Assembly (NCBI GenBank): GCA_964416425.1
Contig: CAYQEC010000003.1
Span: forward strand, 1 to 64,000
Reading direction: 5' to 3'
Origin: CAYQEC01 sp964416425
GTDB taxonomy: Bacteria; Actinomycetota; Acidimicrobiia; Spongiisociales; UBA5794
Length of the DNA stretch: 64,000 bases
Shown here: piece after piece, positions 49,727 to 58,122 of the stretch
Position numbering within the stretch: the first letter of the stretch is position 1
How the letters are laid out: every line of letters begins with the position of its first letter
Program-made: the position numbers and the translations under genes
The notes under the pieces: generated by a model
The model's input: the letters and a program-made list of their open reading frames with translations, nothing else
Told to the model about the DNA's origin: nothing
Database searches by the model: none

Positions 49727-50698
49727 TCACTGTGGCGTGAGGTCGAACCAGTACTCGGTGCCGGTCGGGACGTGGGTGACCCGGAGCAGCATGCGATCGG
49801 CGTCGGGCGGGGAGATCGATCGGCAGATGAACCCGCCGCTGACGGTCTCGCCCGGCCCCACCGAAGCGGCGGGGTCGATCCCGATATCGGGTGGGAGCCC
49901 GCAGGCGGCATCGTCACCGTAGACGGTGTCGCCGTTGACCATGTCGAACAGGAGCTCGTTGCCGACGGTGATCGACGATTGGGCCCCGTTGTACGACAAG
50001 TTCACCTGCGCCACGAAGAGCTGGGTGCCGTCGGGCGCCGGGTCGCCACCGAGATCGAGCACGGTCGCCTCGTCGTCGGGGGCGATGTAGATGAGGGCGA
50101 CGAGCCAGCCGTTGGCGTCGGTGACGCCGCCGTAAGGAATGGGATCGTTGCGGTCGGTGCCGTACCCGGCGAGGCCACCCTGGGACTCCCCGATGTCGGA
50201 GCAGTCGTCCATGTGCCAGGCACCCTCCTCGTAGACCCAGGAGTGGGGGAGCGACTCGCCGATGGTGGCGTCGCGGGCGCCGGAGATGTCGAGTACCACC
50301 GCGGCGGAGGACCCGCTCCCGTCCACCGAGACGTCGTCGACGGTGAGGTCCTGGGCGGAAATGTCGGCGAGGTCCATGTTGAAGCGGCGTCCGTCGAGGT
50401 AGGCGTCGACCGCGGCGAATTGGAGCCGTTCCCGGCAGGCGCGCGACAGGCTGTTGAACCACGCCTCGTTGTCGGCGGTGGTGAACGCCTGGAAGGCGTC
50501 GGTGGCCGCCTGAACGAGGTCGGCCTCGTTTCCGGTCTCGCCACTCGGCTGCTCACCGCCGGATGAGGCGGTGGTCGTCGTCTGGTCTCCGGTGGCGGTG
50601 AGAGCGGCTGTCGGCTTGTCGTTGCTCGAACACGAGGCGACAAGCATCAACGGCAGCAGCAAGGACAGTGCGCGTCGCGCGACAGGCAGGATCGTCAT
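49727..50698 (-). CDS. Hypothetical lipoprotein
   Basis: 323 residues. Signal peptide with lipobox LMLVASCSSN (Cys near residue 23), a Thr/Ser-rich linker, then an alpha/beta domain with NTF2-like beginning ATDAFQAFTTADNEAWFNSL and a C-terminal beta-sandwich domain similar to DUF4352 (VLDLGGDPAPDGTQLFVAQV, NELLFDMVNGDTV). It ends RVTHVPTGTEYWFDLTPQ. A decayed near copy of its 3' half lies at 47022-47195. Confidence 0.75.
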   Translation of the reverse strand: MTILPVARRALSLLLPLMLVASCSSNDKPTAALTATGDQTTTTASSGGEQPSGETGNEADLVQAATDAFQAFTTADNEAWFNSLSRACRERLQFAAVDAYLDGRRFNMDLADISAQDLTVDDVSVDGSGSSAAVVLDISGARDATIGESLPHSWVYEEGAWHMDDCSDIGESQGGLAGYGTDRNDPIPYGGVTDANGWLVALIYIAPDDEATVLDLGGDPAPDGTQLFVAQVNLSYNGAQSSITVGNELLFDMVNGDTVYGDDAACGLPPDIGIDPAASVGPGETVSGGFICRSISPPDADRMLLRVTHVPTGTEYWFDLTPQ

Positions 50699-50860
50699 GG
50701 TTCTCTCTCTCCGGCGGGAAGGCTACCGGTGCGGACGGTGGTCGGCTACCCCCGATTGCGAGGACTCCGAGCGCCTCCGAACTCCTACGGCGGGCTGAGT
50801 TTGGGCCGCCGCCAGTCACCTCCCTTCCATCCCACCGTACCGAAGCGGCGGAACGGGGGC

Positions 50861-50891
50861 TTGACCCTCGAGTGGGTCGAGGGTTCATACT
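50861..50891 (+). promoter_or_regulatory. MerR-type promoter with 19-bp spacer and dyad
   Basis: -35 TTGACC (50861-50866) and -10 CATACT (50886-50891) are separated by 19 bp. The spacer holds the dyad ACCCTCGA-GTGGG-TCGAGGGT (50864-50884). The gene that follows is a MerR regulator, so this is an autoregulated promoter. The -35 and -10 hexamers are identical to those of the promoter at 34534. Confidence 0.85.
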
Positions 50892-50921
50892 GCCGGGAGG
50901 ACGACGAGGGAGCAGGGACCC

Positions 50922-51743
50922 GTGTTCAAGATCGGCGAGTTCTCGAAGCTGGCGATGGTGTCGGTGTCGGCGCTGCGCTACTACGACCAGATCGGTCTGC
51001 TGAGACCGGACGCGGTCGACGAAGCCAACGGCTACCGCCTGTACCGGGCCTCGCAGTTCCGGGACCTGAACCGCATCGTCGCCCTGAAGGACCTCGGTCT
51101 GAGCCTGGAGGAGATCCCGCGAGTTCTCGGCGACGAGCTGAGCGGCCCGGAATTGCGAGGGATGCTGCGGCTCAAGCAGGCCGAGATCAGCGACCGTATC
51201 ACCGAGGAGCAGGATCGGCTCGACCGGGTGGCGGTCCGGCTCCGCCTCATCGAAGAGGAGGGCACCATGCCGGACATCGAAGTGACCGTGAAGACCCTGG
51301 AGGCGGCGAGCGGGCTGTCGGTGCGCGAGACCGTGCGGGCCACGACCGACATCGGGGACGTGATCGTCGACACGATCGGTGGCATCTTCTCCAACGGGAT
51401 GCAGCTGGCAGGGGCGCCGGTAACCGTCTACCACGACCTCGAGTTCACGGCCGACCAGATCGACGTCGAAGTGTTCTGTCCCGTCGATGCAGCGAAAGAC
51501 GGGTCACTCGAAACGCCGGGCGGCCGCCGGTACGAAGAACGGACGCTGGAAGGCGGCACCGCCGCCACCACTGTGTTCGTCGGTCCCTACGACGAACTGG
51601 CCGTCCCCTACCAGGCGCTGGCGGCGTGGGTGGGGGAGCACGGCTACCGGGTTGCCGGGCCGGTGCAAGAGATCTACATGTCGGGTCCCGACGAGCCGGG
51701 CCCTCCGGTCACTGAGATCCGAATGCCGGTGACCAAGGAGTAG
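50922..51743 (+). CDS. MerR family regulator with GyrI-like effector domain (BmrR type)
   Basis: 273 residues from a GTG. N-terminal winged helix FKIGEFSKLAMVSVSALRYY, QIGLLRPDAVDEANGYR and LKDLGLSLEEIPRVL. A coiled-coil linker follows (residues 85-115). Residues ~125-270 form a GyrI-like multidrug-binding domain (TTVFVGPYDELAVPYQALA, EIYMSGPDEPGPPVTEIRMP). Such proteins sense hydrophobic cations. No efflux pump gene is adjacent, so its target may be elsewhere. Confidence 0.9.
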   Translation: MFKIGEFSKLAMVSVSALRYYDQIGLLRPDAVDEANGYRLYRASQFRDLNRIVALKDLGLSLEEIPRVLGDELSGPELRGMLRLKQAEISDRITEEQDRLDRVAVRLRLIEEEGTMPDIEVTVKTLEAASGLSVRETVRATTDIGDVIVDTIGGIFSNGMQLAGAPVTVYHDLEFTADQIDVEVFCPVDAAKDGSLETPGGRRYEERTLEGGTAATTVFVGPYDELAVPYQALAAWVGEHGYRVAGPVQEIYMSGPDEPGPPVTEIRMPVTKE

Positions 51744-51791
51744 GCCCCCGGCGGGGGAGCGAGCGGCCCCACCGACCGGGGTCCGGAAGGG

Positions 51792-52085
51792 CTACGGCGT
51801 GCCGCCCTCTCGCTCCCGCTCCTCGGCCAGGTACTTCTGGTACTTGCCCTGCTCGACGCCGCGGCCGTCGATGTAGTAGGCCAGGAGATGGAAGATCAGC
51901 CCGAAGCCCCACACCGCAGTGATCCAGTAGGCCCACTGCAGCCCACTCTGGCCGACCGCCAAGTCCAGGATCCAGAAGAATGCGTTGATGATGACGAACG
52001 CCCCGACGTGCCACAGCACCCCTGTGAGGTACTTGGCGCGCCTCCGTGCCCGATCCTCCGCAGTCGGTAGGTCCGATCCTGTCAC
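51792..52085 (-). CDS. 2TM domain membrane protein
   Basis: 97 residues from the GTG at 52085, which has GGGAAG upstream, although an ATG at 52217 would give 141 residues with an unconserved N-terminus. Two helices, YLTGVLWHVGAFVIINAFFW and AYWITAVWGFGLIFHLLAYY, form the 2TM domain, often found alone or attached to histidine kinases. The C-terminus is highly charged. Confidence 0.7.
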   Translation of the reverse strand: MTGSDLPTAEDRARRRAKYLTGVLWHVGAFVIINAFFWILDLAVGQSGLQWAYWITAVWGFGLIFHLLAYYIDGRGVEQGKYQKYLAEEREREGGTP

Positions 52086-52284
52086 GATGCTTCCCGCAAT
52101 CGACTGGAGCCACTGTGCGAAACGCTGTCGGGGGACGTCAAGGGCCGGTGGTCCCAGATTCCCGGCGGCGACGACGATGCCCGAGTGGCGGAGGGGAGGG
52201 GCCATTGTGAGCCGCACTCTCGACCCTCCTTCGACCCCTGCACGAAGGTTACATAACGTGGATTATGGGACACAGGGTCAACTT

Positions 52285-52641
52285 TCAACCACCTGTGGCC
52301 AAAGGCTCGACCACCGCTTCAACCACCGCTCGACCCACGGTCGTAACCTCGGCGACGATGGTTTGCAGCTCGACCTTGGTCGGTGAGCCGCGCAGGTCGT
52401 TGGCTGCGTCCTCGCAGGCGGCCTCGAGGCGGTAGATCTCGTCGCGGAGACGGATGTAGTCGGCACGGTTCAGGATGAGCTCGTCGGATCCGAGGCCCCG
52501 GCCGGCGCCACGGCGGCGGGCCTCGTAGTGGCGTTGCCGGTGACTGCGACGGCAGTACTTCGCCGGCCGGCCCGGTTGACGGGTAGCGAGGAACTCCGCC
52601 CCGCACCACTCGCAACGTCTGATCTCACCTTGTTGCGTCAC
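52285..52641 (-). CDS. Hypothetical protein with N-terminal zinc-finger-like motif
   Basis: 118 residues. The N-terminus contains RRCEWCGAEFLATRQPGRPA and YCRRSHRQRHYEARRRG, a Cys-x2-Cys then Cys-x3-His arrangement similar to the DUF1289-free FCS-type fingers of actinobacterial plasmid/phage-like proteins. The rest is a coiled-coil stretch (YIRLRDEIYRLEAACEDA). The 264 bases upstream contain only the promoter described at 52850. Confidence 0.6.
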   Translation of the reverse strand: MTQQGEIRRCEWCGAEFLATRQPGRPAKYCRRSHRQRHYEARRRGAGRGLGSDELILNRADYIRLRDEIYRLEAACEDAANDLRGSPTKVELQTIVAEVTTVGRAVVEAVVEPLATGG

Positions 52642-52849
52642 AGTGACGGAATGATACCGGTGTTGCAGCGTCGAGGGAAGGATGGAACCTCGGCCGTTCG
52701 CGAGATGAATCGGCGTCCGGGGGTCTGACGGATCGAGGGAGCCAAGCCGGGTGCGGCGTAGCTCCGCCTCGACCGAGCCGGGCGGGCACCACTCCCCCAG
52801 CGAGAGAGGACCGCGGGCGCCGCGCCGCCGGCCGGTTCGACCGGTCCGG

Positions 52850-52879
52850 TTGAACGGCCTGGTGCGGTTCGGCCATACT
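52850..52879 (+). promoter_or_regulatory. Probable promoter of the oxidoreductase pair
   Basis: TTGAAC (52850-52855) and CATACT (52874-52879) are 18 bp apart. CATACT is the same -10 hexamer as in the two MerR promoters in this window. It lies upstream of the small open frame at 52906 and the gene at 53031. Confidence 0.55.
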
Positions 52880-52905
52880 GCGCCACCCCCGGAGAGCCGA
52901 GCGAG

Positions 52906-53034
52906 ATGCCGCCGAGCCGCTGGGAGAAGCTGGAGTTCCGTCGGGCTCGGCTGACACCGGAGACGAGGGCGGCACGGTATACCCGGCTCCTCCGCGCTGC
53001 CCGTACTACCTCAGAACGACGGGAGATGTCATGA
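52906..53034 (+). CDS. Possible short leader or small protein
   Basis: 42 residues, strongly basic (MPPSRWEKLEFRRARL at the start), ending at a TGA that overlaps the ATG of the next gene (ATGA at 53031-53034). The overlap would couple the two, but GGGAG at 53021-53025 also serves the downstream start directly, and no family is recognised. It could be a translated leader or chance. Confidence 0.3.
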   Translation: MPPSRWEKLEFRRARLTPETRAARYTRLLRAARTTSERREMS

Positions 53035-54017
53035 AGGCGATCGCCCACGACACCTACGGCTCGGTCGACGTGCTCGAGATGAGAGACGTCGAACAACCGG
53101 TACCGGGAGACCACGACGTCGTGGTTGCCGTCGCGGCCGCCTCCGTCAATCCCTACGACTGGCACCTCGTTAGCGGAGCTCCCCTCATCGCCCGACTGGC
53201 GGGACGCTCCCTCGGTTTCGGCTTCCGAGGGCCTGGCAACCGGGTGCGCGGCTGGGATGCTGCCGGGACGGTGGCAGCGATCGGCAGGGACGTGACCGGC
53301 CTGCAACCCGGCGACGAGGTGTTCGGCTGGTGCGACCAGGACGGCGCCTTCGCCGAGTACGTTCGTTCCGGCGGAGGCACCTTCGTGGCGAAACCGGCCA
53401 ACCTCAGCTTCGAGCAATCGGCCGCGGTGCCGCTCGCCGGCCTCACCGCCCTCCAGGCGCTCCGTGATGAAGGGCGAGTCGAGCCCGGCCAGCATGTTCT
53501 CATCAACGGCGCCTCGGGCGGCATCGGCACCTTCGCCGTGCAGCTCGCCAAGGCTTTCGGAGCCGAGGTCACCGGGGTGTGCAGCACCGGCAACCTCGAC
53601 CTGGTGCGCTCGCTCGGGGCCGACCACGTCGTCGACTACACCACCGGGGACTTCACCCGGAACGGAGTCCGCTACGACCTCATGGTCGATTCGGCGGTGA
53701 GCCGGACCCTGGCGGAGTGCCGGCGAGCCCTGACACCGGAAGGGACGTACGTGGTCTTCGGAGATTCCGGCGGTCACTGGGTCGGAGGATTCCGGCGGGT
53801 CCTGCAGATGCGGTTGGCGGCGCCGTTCGTGCGCCAAGAGATGAGGAGTTTCGTGACGGCGGCCCGCGGTGAAGATCTGATCTTCCTTCGGGAACTGATC
53901 GAAGCCGGGACGATCACACCGGTGATCGACCGGACGTACCCGCTGGCGGAGACACCGGCAGCACTCGCCTACCTCGAGCACGGCCACGCTCGCGGCAAGG
54001 TCGTCATCACCGTGTGA
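53031..54017 (+). CDS. NAD(P)-dependent alcohol dehydrogenase, quinone oxidoreductase-like (MDR)
   Basis: 328 residues. GroES-like N-terminus with VNPYDWHLVSG, WDAAGTVAAIGRDVTGLQPG, then the Rossmann loop INGASGGIGTFAVQLAKAFG (residues ~158-177) and DHVVDYTTGDF. No catalytic zinc Cys or structural zinc loop is seen, placing it with zinc-independent quinone oxidoreductase enzymes. It is about half identical to the next gene, so the pair is a tandem duplication. Confidence 0.9.
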   Translation: MKAIAHDTYGSVDVLEMRDVEQPVPGDHDVVVAVAAASVNPYDWHLVSGAPLIARLAGRSLGFGFRGPGNRVRGWDAAGTVAAIGRDVTGLQPGDEVFGWCDQDGAFAEYVRSGGGTFVAKPANLSFEQSAAVPLAGLTALQALRDEGRVEPGQHVLINGASGGIGTFAVQLAKAFGAEVTGVCSTGNLDLVRSLGADHVVDYTTGDFTRNGVRYDLMVDSAVSRTLAECRRALTPEGTYVVFGDSGGHWVGGFRRVLQMRLAAPFVRQEMRSFVTAARGEDLIFLRELIEAGTITPVIDRTYPLAETPAALAYLEHGHARGKVVITV

Positions 54018-54066
54018 CGGGGCGGGTCGGTGCCGGGGACCACCGGCGGCAGATGAGGAGAAACCC

Positions 54067-55035
54067 ATGAAAGCGATCGTGCAAGACGAGTACGGCTCCC
54101 CCGTCACCCTGCACCTGCGGGACGTCGCCAAGCCGGAGCCGGGCGACAAGGAGGTCCTGATCCGTGTCCACGCCGCCGCGGTTCACGCCGGCGACTGGTA
54201 CCTCATGCAGGGCAATCCGTACCTGATGCGGCTTCTCTTCGGGTTCCGCAAGCCGCGCAACGGCGTCCCGGGATGGGACGTGGCCGGGACCGTCGAGGCG
54301 ATCGGCAAGGACGTGACCCGGTTCCGGCCCGGAGACGAGGTATTCGGATCGTGCCGGGCCACCTGTGCTGAGTACACCATCGCCCGCGAGAAGTCCCTGG
54401 CTCCCAAGCCGGCCAATCTCAGCTTCGAGCAGGCTGCCGGGCTCGCCATCTCCGGCCTCACCGCCCTCCAGGGCCTACGCGACAAGGGTGAGGTCCAGCC
54501 CGGGCAGAAGGTGCTCATCAACGGCGCCTCGGGCGGCATCGGGACCTACGCGATCCAGATCGGCAAGGTGCTCGGTGCCGAGGTGACCGGTGTGTGCAGC
54601 ACCGCCAACGTCGAACTGGTGAAGTCGCTCGGGGCCGACCACGTTGTCGACTACACCGCCGAAGACTTCACCGAGAGCGGGGAGCACTACGACGTCATCT
54701 TCGACAACGTGGGGAACCACTCGCTTTCGCAGATCCGGAAGGCGCTCACCCCCAAGGGGATCCTCATCCCCAACGGCGGCGGCCGGGGCGGACGCGTCTT
54801 GGGTGCCGCCGGGGCCTCGCTCAAGGAGCTGGTGGTGTCGCTGTTCGTGCGCCACAAGCTCCGCCCCTTCGTCTCGACCACGAAGACCGACGACCTGCTC
54901 GCCCTCGCAGATCTGGTCGCGGCCGGCAAGGTGACCCCGGTGGTCGATCGGACCTTCCCCCTCGCCGAAACCGCCGCGGCGCTCACCCACGTCGGGGAGG
55001 GCCACGCTCGGGGGAAGGTCGTCATCGTCGTCTGA
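54067..55035 (+). CDS. NAD(P)-dependent alcohol dehydrogenase, quinone oxidoreductase-like (paralogue)
   Basis: 322 residues. It has the same architecture as the preceding enzyme: VHAGDWYLMQGNPYLMRLLF, WDVAGTVEAIGKDVTRFRPG, INGASGGIGTYAIQIGKVLG and VDYTAEDFTESG. The zinc ligands are absent here too. It starts 49 bases after the first gene. Both have GEVVIT-like ends (RGKVVITV and RGKVVIVV). Likely reducers of quinones or enals. Confidence 0.9.
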   Translation: MKAIVQDEYGSPVTLHLRDVAKPEPGDKEVLIRVHAAAVHAGDWYLMQGNPYLMRLLFGFRKPRNGVPGWDVAGTVEAIGKDVTRFRPGDEVFGSCRATCAEYTIAREKSLAPKPANLSFEQAAGLAISGLTALQGLRDKGEVQPGQKVLINGASGGIGTYAIQIGKVLGAEVTGVCSTANVELVKSLGADHVVDYTAEDFTESGEHYDVIFDNVGNHSLSQIRKALTPKGILIPNGGGRGGRVLGAAGASLKELVVSLFVRHKLRPFVSTTKTDDLLALADLVAAGKVTPVVDRTFPLAETAAALTHVGEGHARGKVVIVV

Positions 55036-55110
55036 GGCGGGACCCGGGGGTTCAGGGGCACGCCGGCGGGCCGGCCGTACCGGCACCATCGAGAAACGAG
55101 AGGAGACGCC

Positions 55111-55581
55111 ATGGAACGGTTCTCCGTAGCGACGCTCGAGGACTTCATCGTGGCCGCCAAGTCGGCCACGTACGTTGGTGACGGCGCCGCCGCCCCGGCG
55201 AGCCGCCCCCACTCCCACGACCTCGCCTTCACATCCGGCGACTTCTCCTACCTGGACAGCTACTTCGGCGGGTCCGATTTTGTGGGGGAAGAGGTCGTCT
55301 ACCACCGCGACGAGCCGGTGTGGGCGATGAACTACTACGGCCGCATCATCCTGCCCAAGTTGATCGACGCCGTCGGCGCCGGTGCCATCATCAAGGCCGC
55401 CCTCTCGGCCATGTATCGGGGAGGCCGTTTCCTCGGCGGATACCGTTGGGTCGACGGGGACGACGTCTACCTCGACCGCAACGAAGGTGACGTCGCGTCG
55501 TTCACGGGAAGAGAGTGCATCACCCGCCGCGGCACCGAGGTGTACGAACTCGTCTACCACGGTGGGCTGATCAAGGCGTGA
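55111..55581 (+). CDS. DUF5680 family protein
   Basis: 156 residues. LEDFIVAAKSATYVGDGAAA, SHDLAFTSGDFSYLDSYFGG and VWAMNYYGRI match DUF5680, a family of small soluble proteins often annotated as transcriptional-regulator C-termini. GAGAGGAGACG is the ribosome site. It follows the oxidoreductase pair by 75 bases and may belong to the same unit. Confidence 0.75.
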   Translation: MERFSVATLEDFIVAAKSATYVGDGAAAPASRPHSHDLAFTSGDFSYLDSYFGGSDFVGEEVVYHRDEPVWAMNYYGRIILPKLIDAVGAGAIIKAALSAMYRGGRFLGGYRWVDGDDVYLDRNEGDVASFTGRECITRRGTEVYELVYHGGLIKA

Positions 55582-55622
55582 CGGGGGATCACTCCCGCGT
55601 CGCGCGGGCTCCCCGGGCGGCG

Positions 55623-55711
55623 GCTCCGCCGGGGCTGTTCCGCAGCCCGATTCGTCCCGATTCGTCTCACGGGCCGATTCCCCCGCCGGCCACTCCCCCA
55701 CCCCCAGCAGG
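55623..55711. repeat. 89-bp dispersed repeat, copy 1
   Basis: Matches 57329-57417 in the same orientation at exactly equal length. Two blocks of 37 and 25 bases are nearly identical (one mismatch each) and a diverged middle separates them. Read on the minus strand it encodes LLGVGEWP then RDESGCGTAPAE, the C-terminal part of the small gene at 57294. This copy lacks the rest of that gene, so it looks like a 3' fragment of a lost paralogue. Confidence 0.75.
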
Positions 55712-55724
55712 CCACCGGCGAGCG

Positions 55725-56759
55725 CTACCTGTCTTTGGCCTGCCTGATGGGGTCCTGGAGCACGGACGGGAGCGCCAAGACCGGGTAGAGGGCAATCCAG
55801 ACACAGGCGCCTTCGAGGAGCTGGATGACGTGGCTGCGCGGCGACACGAGCTCGCGTTGGATGGCGACGACGTCGATCGTTCCGATGAGGAGGAAGACTC
55901 CCGCCAGGATGGCCTGCTCGAGGGTCAGGATGAAGAGCATGTCAGTCCGTGAGGTCCCGGTGAGGCGGTACGACGCGATCTCGCTGTTGCGGAAGCGGGT
56001 GCCGATGGCGCCGATGACGGCGAGGGCGACGCCGACGATGAGGGCGAACCATCGCCCTTGCCTGTCGAGGTAGGCCGCGATCGCGTCGTACTGGGAGGCG
56101 ACGTAGGAGTGACTCACGAGCGGGCCGTTCTCCACGTCCAGGGACGATCCCATGACGGTGAGCGCCTCCTGGGTGTCGTAGCGCGGATCGATGACGGCGA
56201 GGCACTGTGGAGCCGAGCGTTGTGCCGGGCTCATCTCGACCGCCACGGCCGTCTCCGTGGGTATGCCCCCCGCTACCGGACTTCCCGGGACCGCCAAGAC
56301 GTTGCCGAGGAGGTCACCGTGCAGGTAGCCGGGCGTGCTGAGGTCGAAGGAGACCCCGACGACGGCTAAGGCGTCCTTCAACTCGGGGACGAGTGAGCGG
56401 GTGGTCGCCATCACGGAGACGCTCGGGCCGAGCTGGGTGACGTCGTCGAGGCCGACGAACTCGATCGGACCGGCGCGTGTCACGCCCTTCTGCCCGGTGA
56501 GCGCCTCACAGGAGGTGACGGAGATGCGTTGGGCATTCGAGGGTTCCGAGCTCCCGAAGACCAGCGTGTTCTCACCGAGCCGTGTCTGGTCGTCGAGGAC
56601 GTTGAGCAGGCGGTCGTCGTCCTGGACCGCACCGACGAGGAGGAGGAAGGCGCTGGCGACGACGAGGACGACCACGATGGCGGAGCGGGCCGACGGTGCG
56701 AGGAGGTTCCGGAAGGCCTCCCGCAGGCTGAGGAGCGGCCTCCAACCGCGGCGCGCCAT
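55725..56759 (-). CDS. FtsX-like ABC transporter permease
   Basis: 344 residues. One N-terminal helix (residues ~26-44), a large outside domain (~45-225), then three C-terminal helices (WFALIVGVALAVIGAIG, MLFILTLEQAILAGVFLLIG and VWIALYPVLALPSVL), the MacB/FtsX-type topology. It is a little short against the usual ~400 residues. Its ATPase partner at 56763 is truncated, so the transporter is probably not functional. The gene is bracketed by 89-bp direct repeats. Confidence 0.75.
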   Translation of the reverse strand: MARRGWRPLLSLREAFRNLLAPSARSAIVVVLVVASAFLLLVGAVQDDDRLLNVLDDQTRLGENTLVFGSSEPSNAQRISVTSCEALTGQKGVTRAGPIEFVGLDDVTQLGPSVSVMATTRSLVPELKDALAVVGVSFDLSTPGYLHGDLLGNVLAVPGSPVAGGIPTETAVAVEMSPAQRSAPQCLAVIDPRYDTQEALTVMGSSLDVENGPLVSHSYVASQYDAIAAYLDRQGRWFALIVGVALAVIGAIGTRFRNSEIASYRLTGTSRTDMLFILTLEQAILAGVFLLIGTIDVVAIQRELVSPRSHVIQLLEGACVWIALYPVLALPSVLQDPIRQAKDR

Positions 56760-56762
56760 GAC

Positions 56763-57179
56763 TCAGGCCGCCGATCCGAGGTGAACGACGGCCGACATGG
56801 CGGCCAGCACCGCGTCGTCGTGCGTCGCCACGATGACGATGCGGTCGGTCTGCATGCGGCGCAGGGAGGCGATGACGAGCGAGGCGTTCGTCCGGTCCAG
56901 GTTGGCGGTCGGCTCGTCGGCGAGGATGATCGGCCGGCGGGTCGCGATCGCTCGGGCGAAGGCGAGCCGCTGCAGCTCCCCTCCCGACAGGTGGCGAGCC
57001 GGGACGTCGGCATGGGCCGCGAGGTCGACCGACGCCAGCGCGGCGCCGGCCCGGCGCAACGCGTCCGTCAACGTGGCGCCCTCCGACAGTGCCCCCACCA
57101 TCGTGTTCTCCACCGCGGACCGGGACGGGATGACCTGCGCCGTGTCGTGCTGCGACGCTTCGCATCGTTCCTCCCCTCG
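56763..57179 (-). pseudogene. ABC transporter ATPase lacking its N-terminal half
   Basis: The frame has a Q-loop remnant SQHDTAQVIPSRSAVENT, signature LSGGELQRLAFARAI, Walker B IILADEPTANLD and H-loop VATHDDAVL, then a normal end. Everything before the Q-loop, including Walker A, is missing, and a TGA lies in frame at 57180-57182. An ATG at 57113 gives a 116-residue product that cannot bind nucleotide normally. It belongs with the MacB-like permease three bases away. Confidence 0.85.
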
Positions 57180-57293
57180 TCACAGCCGACCGCTGGTGCT
57201 GTCAGCCCAGATTCTGCTACGGACGTGGCGGGCGGTCAATCAGCGGCGCAATCACCTGGTCTTGGCACCGTCTGCGAGGCTGGGCCGCGCCGA

Positions 57294-57563
57294 TCAGGTC
57301 GCTTGGGAGGGTCCGAGCCGCCACGACAGCTCCGCCGGGGCTGTCCCGCAGCCCGATTCGTCCCGGCTTCCCTCGCGATCCGCCTCTCTCATCGGCCACT
57401 CCCCCACGCCCAGCAGGTCCCTGGCGAACCCGACCAGATCCCCTCCGACCGGGACCGCATATGCCGTCGGCGCCGACCGCCAGTGCCGGATCCGCCCGGG
57501 CTCGACCACGTCACCGAGACCCTCGAGGCAGTCGGCCAGCTCGTCACTCCACACCCAGGGCAT
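57294..57563 (-). CDS. Small hypothetical protein overlapping the 89-bp repeat
   Basis: 89 residues. The ATG at 57563 has GGAGG five bases upstream. It begins MPWVWSDELADCLEGLGDVV and continues HWRSAPTAYAVPVGG, a compact soluble domain. The last ~40 residues lie inside the repeat whose other copy is at 55623-55711. Family not recognised. Confidence 0.5.
   Translation of the reverse strand: MPWVWSDELADCLEGLGDVVEPGRIRHWRSAPTAYAVPVGGDLVGFARDLLGVGEWPMREADREGSRDESGCGTAPAELSWRLGPSQAT
57329..57417. repeat. 89-bp dispersed repeat, copy 2
   Basis: Direct repeat of 55623-55711 (offset 1706). It forms the 3' half of the gene at 57294. The decayed ABC transporter lies between the two copies. Confidence 0.75.
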
Positions 57564-57680
57564 CCCTACCTCCCTCCGCTTCCGTCGACCCGTCCACGGT
57601 CAACGTACCGCCCGTGTCAAGGAGCCCCCACCAGGGGAAATACCGGGGTGTGGTTCCACCCCGTCGGCGACAACCGTCCG

Positions 57681-57944
57681 TCAGCCGCCGCGGCCCGCGT
57701 CGTCCCTGCCGCGTCGGCGCCGTGCGATGACGACACCGATGACGGGTCCGGCGACGAGCACCGCCACGGTCACCACGCCCACGACCACGCTCTCCCGGAA
57801 GACCTCCGCGAGGCTGGCCTCGTAGCCGCCCTCGATCCCGGCGTAGATCACGACGTTGACGGCGACGATCGCCCCGATGACACCACCGACGAGACCCCCG
57901 ACGACCAGGTCGGCGATCCAGCCCCGTCTCCTCGTCGTGGTCAC
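57681..57944 (-). CDS. Small membrane protein
   Basis: 87 residues with two helices (about residues 14-36 and 50-73), an Arg-rich start and an Arg/Gly/Asp-rich tail (ARRRRGRDDAGRGG). The Gly/Val-rich first helix (GGLVGGVIGAIVAVNVV) resembles small hypothetical envelope proteins. No family or partner is recognised. Confidence 0.5.
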   Translation of the reverse strand: MTTTRRRGWIADLVVGGLVGGVIGAIVAVNVVIYAGIEGGYEASLAEVFRESVVVGVVTVAVLVAGPVIGVVIARRRRGRDDAGRGG

Positions 57945-58122
57945 AGCGCCATCACCTCATTCCGCAGGCAGGCCACCAGCGTACGACTTCGGCGGGTCCC
58001 CTTCACCGACCCCGTCACCCGGGAGCAGCTCGAATGGCTGGTCCCGCCCGGGGCTACCTGAGGCGGGCGACCTCCCGAATCGGCGTTCCCGTCGCCGGGT
58101 CCCGCTACGATTGCCCGCCGCC

